Below are positions 59,628-64,000 of a stretch of DNA of 64,000 nt, piece after piece. The position numbers and the translations under genes were made by a program. Position 1 is the stretch's first letter; the number at the start of each line of letters is the position of its first letter. Source of the stretch: Neisseria animalis (GTDB lineage Bacteria; Pseudomonadota; Gammaproteobacteria; Burkholderiales; Neisseriaceae); assembly GCF_900636515.1 (NCBI RefSeq), contig NZ_LR134287.1, forward strand, positions 744,001 through 808,000, read 5' to 3'. The notes below the pieces were generated by a model. The model was not told the DNA's origin. It did no database searches and was given only the letters and a program-made list of their open reading frames with translations.

Positions 59628-61280
59628 TTATTCCGTTGCAAGCAAGGGCTGTTGGCGAATAATGGCGCGGATAACGGTTCGGTTGGGGTGCAGGGCTTGG
59701 CGGAGTGTCGGCGACAGCGGTTGCGGCAAACCGAGCATTTCGGCAACTAAAGAAGCGGAGCAGATGGGGGCGGTTGTCAGGCCGCGTGTGCCGTGGGCGG
59801 TGTTGAGATAGGCGTTGGGCAGGTAGGGGCAGGGCGTAAGGATACGGTAGTTTTTGTCTAAGGCGAGTTTGGCATAAGCCTGCTGCATGGCGGAAATGTT
59901 GCCGACTGCGCCCACCATGGGCAGATGGTCGGGGCTGTCGCAACGCAGGGCGGCATGGCCGGAAGCAGGCAGGTGCATATTCATGCCGTCTGTATATTCG
60001 GCAAGCAGGTCGTACGCCAGCAGCGGATGCAGACGGTGCAGCATACGGCGGTTTTCCATTTCATCGGTTTCCTGCCAACGCTCATCGTTGTTGTTGATGC
60101 CGAATGTTGCGCCGTAGCAGTGCAGGTTTTGCCAAGCAGGGCTGATGTAGCTTTCTCCGGAAACGGCGCATTTGAGTTGTGCGGATAAGGTACCGGCGCG
60201 GGCAAGGCCGGTTTGGCCGCGGATTTGGCGGTACGGCAGGGCGGCAACATCGGTTTCGGCCGCATAGGGGCTGTGTGCCCCCATGCAGTACACGATGTGA
60301 CTGCCCTCGAATGTGTCTTGCGGGGTATGTGCGAACCAGCGGTTTTGCCGGTACTCCGAACGGCAGAGCGGAGAATGTTCGCGAACGGTGATGAGGGGGT
60401 GGTCGAGCAGGGCGCGTATCAGGCCGGGCGGGTTGAGCCATACGCCTTGCGGCCAATACATGCCGTCTGCAAAAAAGTCCAAACCGCTGATGGTTTGTAT
60501 TTCGGACGATGTAACGCGGCGGTAGAGGTGCCGGTGGTGGGTATGCAGGGTCAATGCCTGATGGCGTTTGCGTTCGGCTTCGTTGTAATCGAGGTGGACA
60601 ACGCCGCTGCCGCCCCAGCAGTCTGCTTCGGGGAGCAGGGTTTCCAGCAGACGGCGGGTGTAGCCGTAGCCGGCCAGCAGCAGTTCGGTTTGCTCGGTCG
60701 GATTGGGCGAGATTTTGGCATAAAGCAGCCCTTGCCGGTTGCCCGAACCGCCTTGTGCGATACGGCCGCGTTCCAATACGGTAACGGGTATGCCTTGTTC
60801 TGCCAGCAGCCGTGCGGTGGACGCACCGGCAATACCTGCGCCGATAACCAATACGCTGTCGGGCGGTGTGTGATTTGCAGACGGCATAAACCACGGTTTG
60901 GGCGCGGGGGAGGCGGTTTGCGGCAATGCTTCGGTTTGCCAAATCAGCGGGGCGTTACCGAAATAATCGGGCAATCTGTCGGCGCAGACGGGCGGGGCAA
61001 TCCACAAATGGACATCGGGCAGAAGGTGCTCGACAACATTCATGCCGTTGAATTGCAGACATTGTGTGGCTTTTTGCAGACGGCTTTGCCACTCGGCAGC
61101 AGAAGCAGACGGCAATTTTTGAGAAGTATATGCCGTGGTTTCTTCTTCCGTGAATGCAAATTCAGGGATTTTATTGTCAGGCAAACAAATAATCAGGTAC
61201 AGCGGTTTGGTGTGTGCGGCGGTTGCGCGTTGCAATGCGGAAAGAGAGGGCGGAGTACGCCAAGCAAGGTAGGTTGCCAT
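59628..61280 (-). CDS. mnmC: MnmC-type FAD oxidoreductase, copy 2
   Basis: The 550-residue product is identical to copy 1 at 55769-57421. It is intact in frame and preceded by its own DUF3298 gene. Confidence 0.85.
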   Translation of the reverse strand: MATYLAWRTPPSLSALQRATAAHTKPLYLIICLPDNKIPEFAFTEEETTAYTSQKLPSASAAEWQSRLQKATQCLQFNGMNVVEHLLPDVHLWIAPPVCADRLPDYFGNAPLIWQTEALPQTASPAPKPWFMPSANHTPPDSVLVIGAGIAGASTARLLAEQGIPVTVLERGRIAQGGSGNRQGLLYAKISPNPTEQTELLLAGYGYTRRLLETLLPEADCWGGSGVVHLDYNEAERKRHQALTLHTHHRHLYRRVTSSEIQTISGLDFFADGMYWPQGVWLNPPGLIRALLDHPLITVREHSPLCRSEYRQNRWFAHTPQDTFEGSHIVYCMGAHSPYAAETDVAALPYRQIRGQTGLARAGTLSAQLKCAVSGESYISPAWQNLHCYGATFGINNNDERWQETDEMENRRMLHRLHPLLAYDLLAEYTDGMNMHLPASGHAALRCDSPDHLPMVGAVGNISAMQQAYAKLALDKNYRILTPCPYLPNAYLNTAHGTRGLTTAPICSASLVAEMLGLPQPLSPTLRQALHPNRTVIRAIIRQQPLLATE

Positions 61281-61310
61281 GATGATGCCGTCTGAAAAAT
61301 ACGCTGTTTG

Positions 61311-62081
61311 CTAAAACCAGCGGTATTGCGGTTTGATGATGTCTTGCAAGTCATGCCAGTAAACGGTCAATTCGATTGCTCCTGCCGCCCACGGGCCGAC
61401 TTCGTAAGGGCTGTAATGAAATGTCAGCCCGTCGGCGGTAGTGGTGAAGTTGGTCAGCGGGGCTTCGGCTGCAAAAAAGGTTTTGTGGTCGCGTAGGGCT
61501 GCATCGCATTCGCTTTCATTCGTACAGCCGGAATGTTCGCGGATATAGTTGTCGTATGCGTTTTGCAGCAACCCGTTCAAGCGGGGGCGCGTACCGCTTC
61601 GGAGTAAATCGTCGAGGGTAATGAGTTTGCTGCTGTCTGCATCCAGCATGAAATAGCGGATGGTGTAATGATTGTGCGCACCGCCGGTATAGCTGTCGGC
61701 AAAGTTGCGGAAATAGGCAATATTGCCGCGCTGGTAAAGCAATGCGGTATCGTCATAAAAATAAAGGTTGTCGATATGGCTGCCGGCTTTGCGGTATTCG
61801 CGCAATTCGTTGAAAGTTTCCGCAAAAGCCGTGCGGTATTGCTTTTGCCGGTCTTGGTCGGAGAGGATAAGTTCGGCGTCTGCCTGCAATGCAGCGTATT
61901 TAATGGTTTCGTCAACCGATTCAGAACCTGTTTTCGGCAGGGTAATGCGTATTTCCGCACATACGTTGTCTTTCAGACATTTTTTCTGTGCATGGAAAGT
62001 GTAGCTGTCGGTGGACAGCAGCGGTGTTTGGGCGGCTGCGGCGGCAGGCAGGGCAAGCAGGAAGAAAGCGGTTTTTTTCAT
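61311..62081 (-). CDS. DUF3298-type periplasmic protein, copy 2
   Basis: Identical to the product at 57452-58222, with the same AAAGGT site and signal peptide. The truncated argS of unit 3 ends 105 bases upstream. Confidence 0.8.
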   Translation of the reverse strand: MKKTAFFLLALPAAAAAQTPLLSTDSYTFHAQKKCLKDNVCAEIRITLPKTGSESVDETIKYAALQADAELILSDQDRQKQYRTAFAETFNELREYRKAGSHIDNLYFYDDTALLYQRGNIAYFRNFADSYTGGAHNHYTIRYFMLDADSSKLITLDDLLRSGTRPRLNGLLQNAYDNYIREHSGCTNESECDAALRDHKTFFAAEAPLTNFTTTADGLTFHYSPYEVGPWAAGAIELTVYWHDLQDIIKPQYRWF

Positions 62082-62186
62082 GATTCCGACCTTTGGGAAA
62101 TGGAATTTTGCAGACGGCATATCGCGCATCTTGGGGCGTTGGGATTTAAAAAACGTATTCTTGCAATAGTTTATAACAATAGTTTA

Positions 62187-63254
<1,068 letters not shown>

Positions 63255-63261
63255 TTAAAAG

Positions 63262-63393
63262 AAAACGGAGTTTCTGCGAAGCTAAAACGGAGTTTCTGCG
63301 AAGCTAAAACGGAGTTTCTGCGAAGCTAAAACGGAGTTTCTGCGAAGCTAAAACGGAGTTTCTGCAAGGTTAAAACAGAGTTTCTGTGAAGCA
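63262..63393. repeat. 22-bp minisatellite, unit 3: four perfect plus two variant repeats
   Basis: The repeat count is the same as in unit 1 and one fewer than in unit 2. Confidence 0.97.
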
Positions 63394-63464
63394 GGACAAA
63401 GTTTTGGCGGTAAAAGCCGTCTGCAAAATCAAGGTAACGGTTTTGCAGACGGCCTGCCTGCGGA

Positions 63465-64000
63465 TTATTCCGTTGCAAGCAAGGGCTGTTGGCGAATAAT
63501 GGCGCGGATAACGGTTCGGTTGGGGTGCAGGGCTTGGCGGAGTGTCGGCGACAGCGGTTGCGGCAAACCGAGCATTTCGGCAACTAAAGAAGCGGAGCAG
63601 ATGGGGGCGGTTGTCAGGCCGCGTGTGCCGTGGGCGGTGTTGAGATAGGCGTTGGGCAGGTAGGGGCAGGGCGTAAGGATACGGTAGTTTTTGTCTAAGG
63701 CGAGTTTGGCATAAGCCTGCTGCATGGCGGAAATGTTGCCGACTGCGCCCACCATGGGCAGATGGTCGGGGCTGTCGCAACGCAGGGCGGCATGGCCGGA
63801 AGCAGGCAGGTGCATATTCATGCCGTCTGTATATTCGGCAAGCAGGTCGTACGCCAGCAGCGGATGCAGACGGTGCAGCATACGGCGGTTTTCCATTTCA
63901 TCGGTTTCCTGCCAACGCTCATCGTTGTTGTTGATGCCGAATGTTGCGCCGTAGCAGTGCAGGTTTTGCCAAGCAGGGCTGATGTAGCTTTCTCCGGAAA
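63465..64000 (-). CDS. mnmC: MnmC-type FAD oxidoreductase, copy 3 (partial, runs off the window)
   Basis: The C-terminal part matches copies 1 and 2 and stays in frame to the edge. By the array spacing its start should lie about 1.1 kb beyond the window. Confidence 0.85.
   Translation of the reverse strand, partial: SGESYISPAWQNLHCYGATFGINNNDERWQETDEMENRRMLHRLHPLLAYDLLAEYTDGMNMHLPASGHAALRCDSPDHLPMVGAVGNISAMQQAYAKLALDKNYRILTPCPYLPNAYLNTAHGTRGLTTAPICSASLVAEMLGLPQPLSPTLRQALHPNRTVIRAIIRQQPLLATE

Overview
The window comes from a Neisseria-type betaproteobacterium, probably a commensal or oral species rather than N. meningitidis or N. gonorrhoeae. Three things point there. DNA-uptake-like sequences built on GCCGTCTG are dense and mostly continue as GCCGTCTGCAA, with canonical GCCGTCTGAA in the minority. 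There are many Correia-like miniature elements of 107 bp, whose core resembles the neisserial Correia repeat but whose ends differ. The gene set is also typical (cytochrome c5, gluP, ptsN-hprK-rapZ, dapA-bamC). No phage, plasmid, rRNA or CRISPR is seen. The species is an inference.

From 1 to 23 kb lies core metabolism and housekeeping: PCu(A)C copper chaperone, dgkA, gshB, an NlpD-like lipoprotein, fxsA, trpA, accD, cysE, grpE and dnaK (with a heat-shock-like promoter), scpB, the YlqF/RbgA GTPase, ptsN-hprK-rapZ, ubiC-ubiA, trpB, gluP, DUF445, rpsU and yqeY. From 23 to 40 kb are a gamma carbonic anhydrase, an ATP-grasp plus esterase pair, cytochrome c5, five tRNA genes, tyrB, folP, smc, yaaA, serS and dgt. 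Three small hypothetical genes also lie here, two of them short membrane proteins. From 40 to 54 kb are rho, an AT-rich islet (XRE regulator, lipoprotein, DUF805 protein), rdgB, bamC, dapA, a TPP riboswitch ahead of an Nramp-like transporter, a xanthine permease, nrdG-nrdD and an aldo/keto reductase.

From 54.5 kb to the right edge is a head-to-tail tandem array with a unit of about 3.84 kb. Each unit holds the 5' part of argS, a 22-bp minisatellite, an MnmC-type oxidoreductase gene and a DUF3298 gene. Two complete units and part of a third are visible. Only the leftmost (most promoter-distal) argS is full length; the other two are cut after codon 320 and end in 24 foreign codons. The minisatellite has 4, 5 and 4 perfect repeats in the three units, so the units are not exact copies.

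The most notable items are the tandem amplification and its minisatellite, the TPP-riboswitch-linked Nramp homologue that lacks the metal-ligand motifs, and the Correia-like family with new termini, of which some copies have inserted into older relics of the same family. I found no complete new defence or mobile system.
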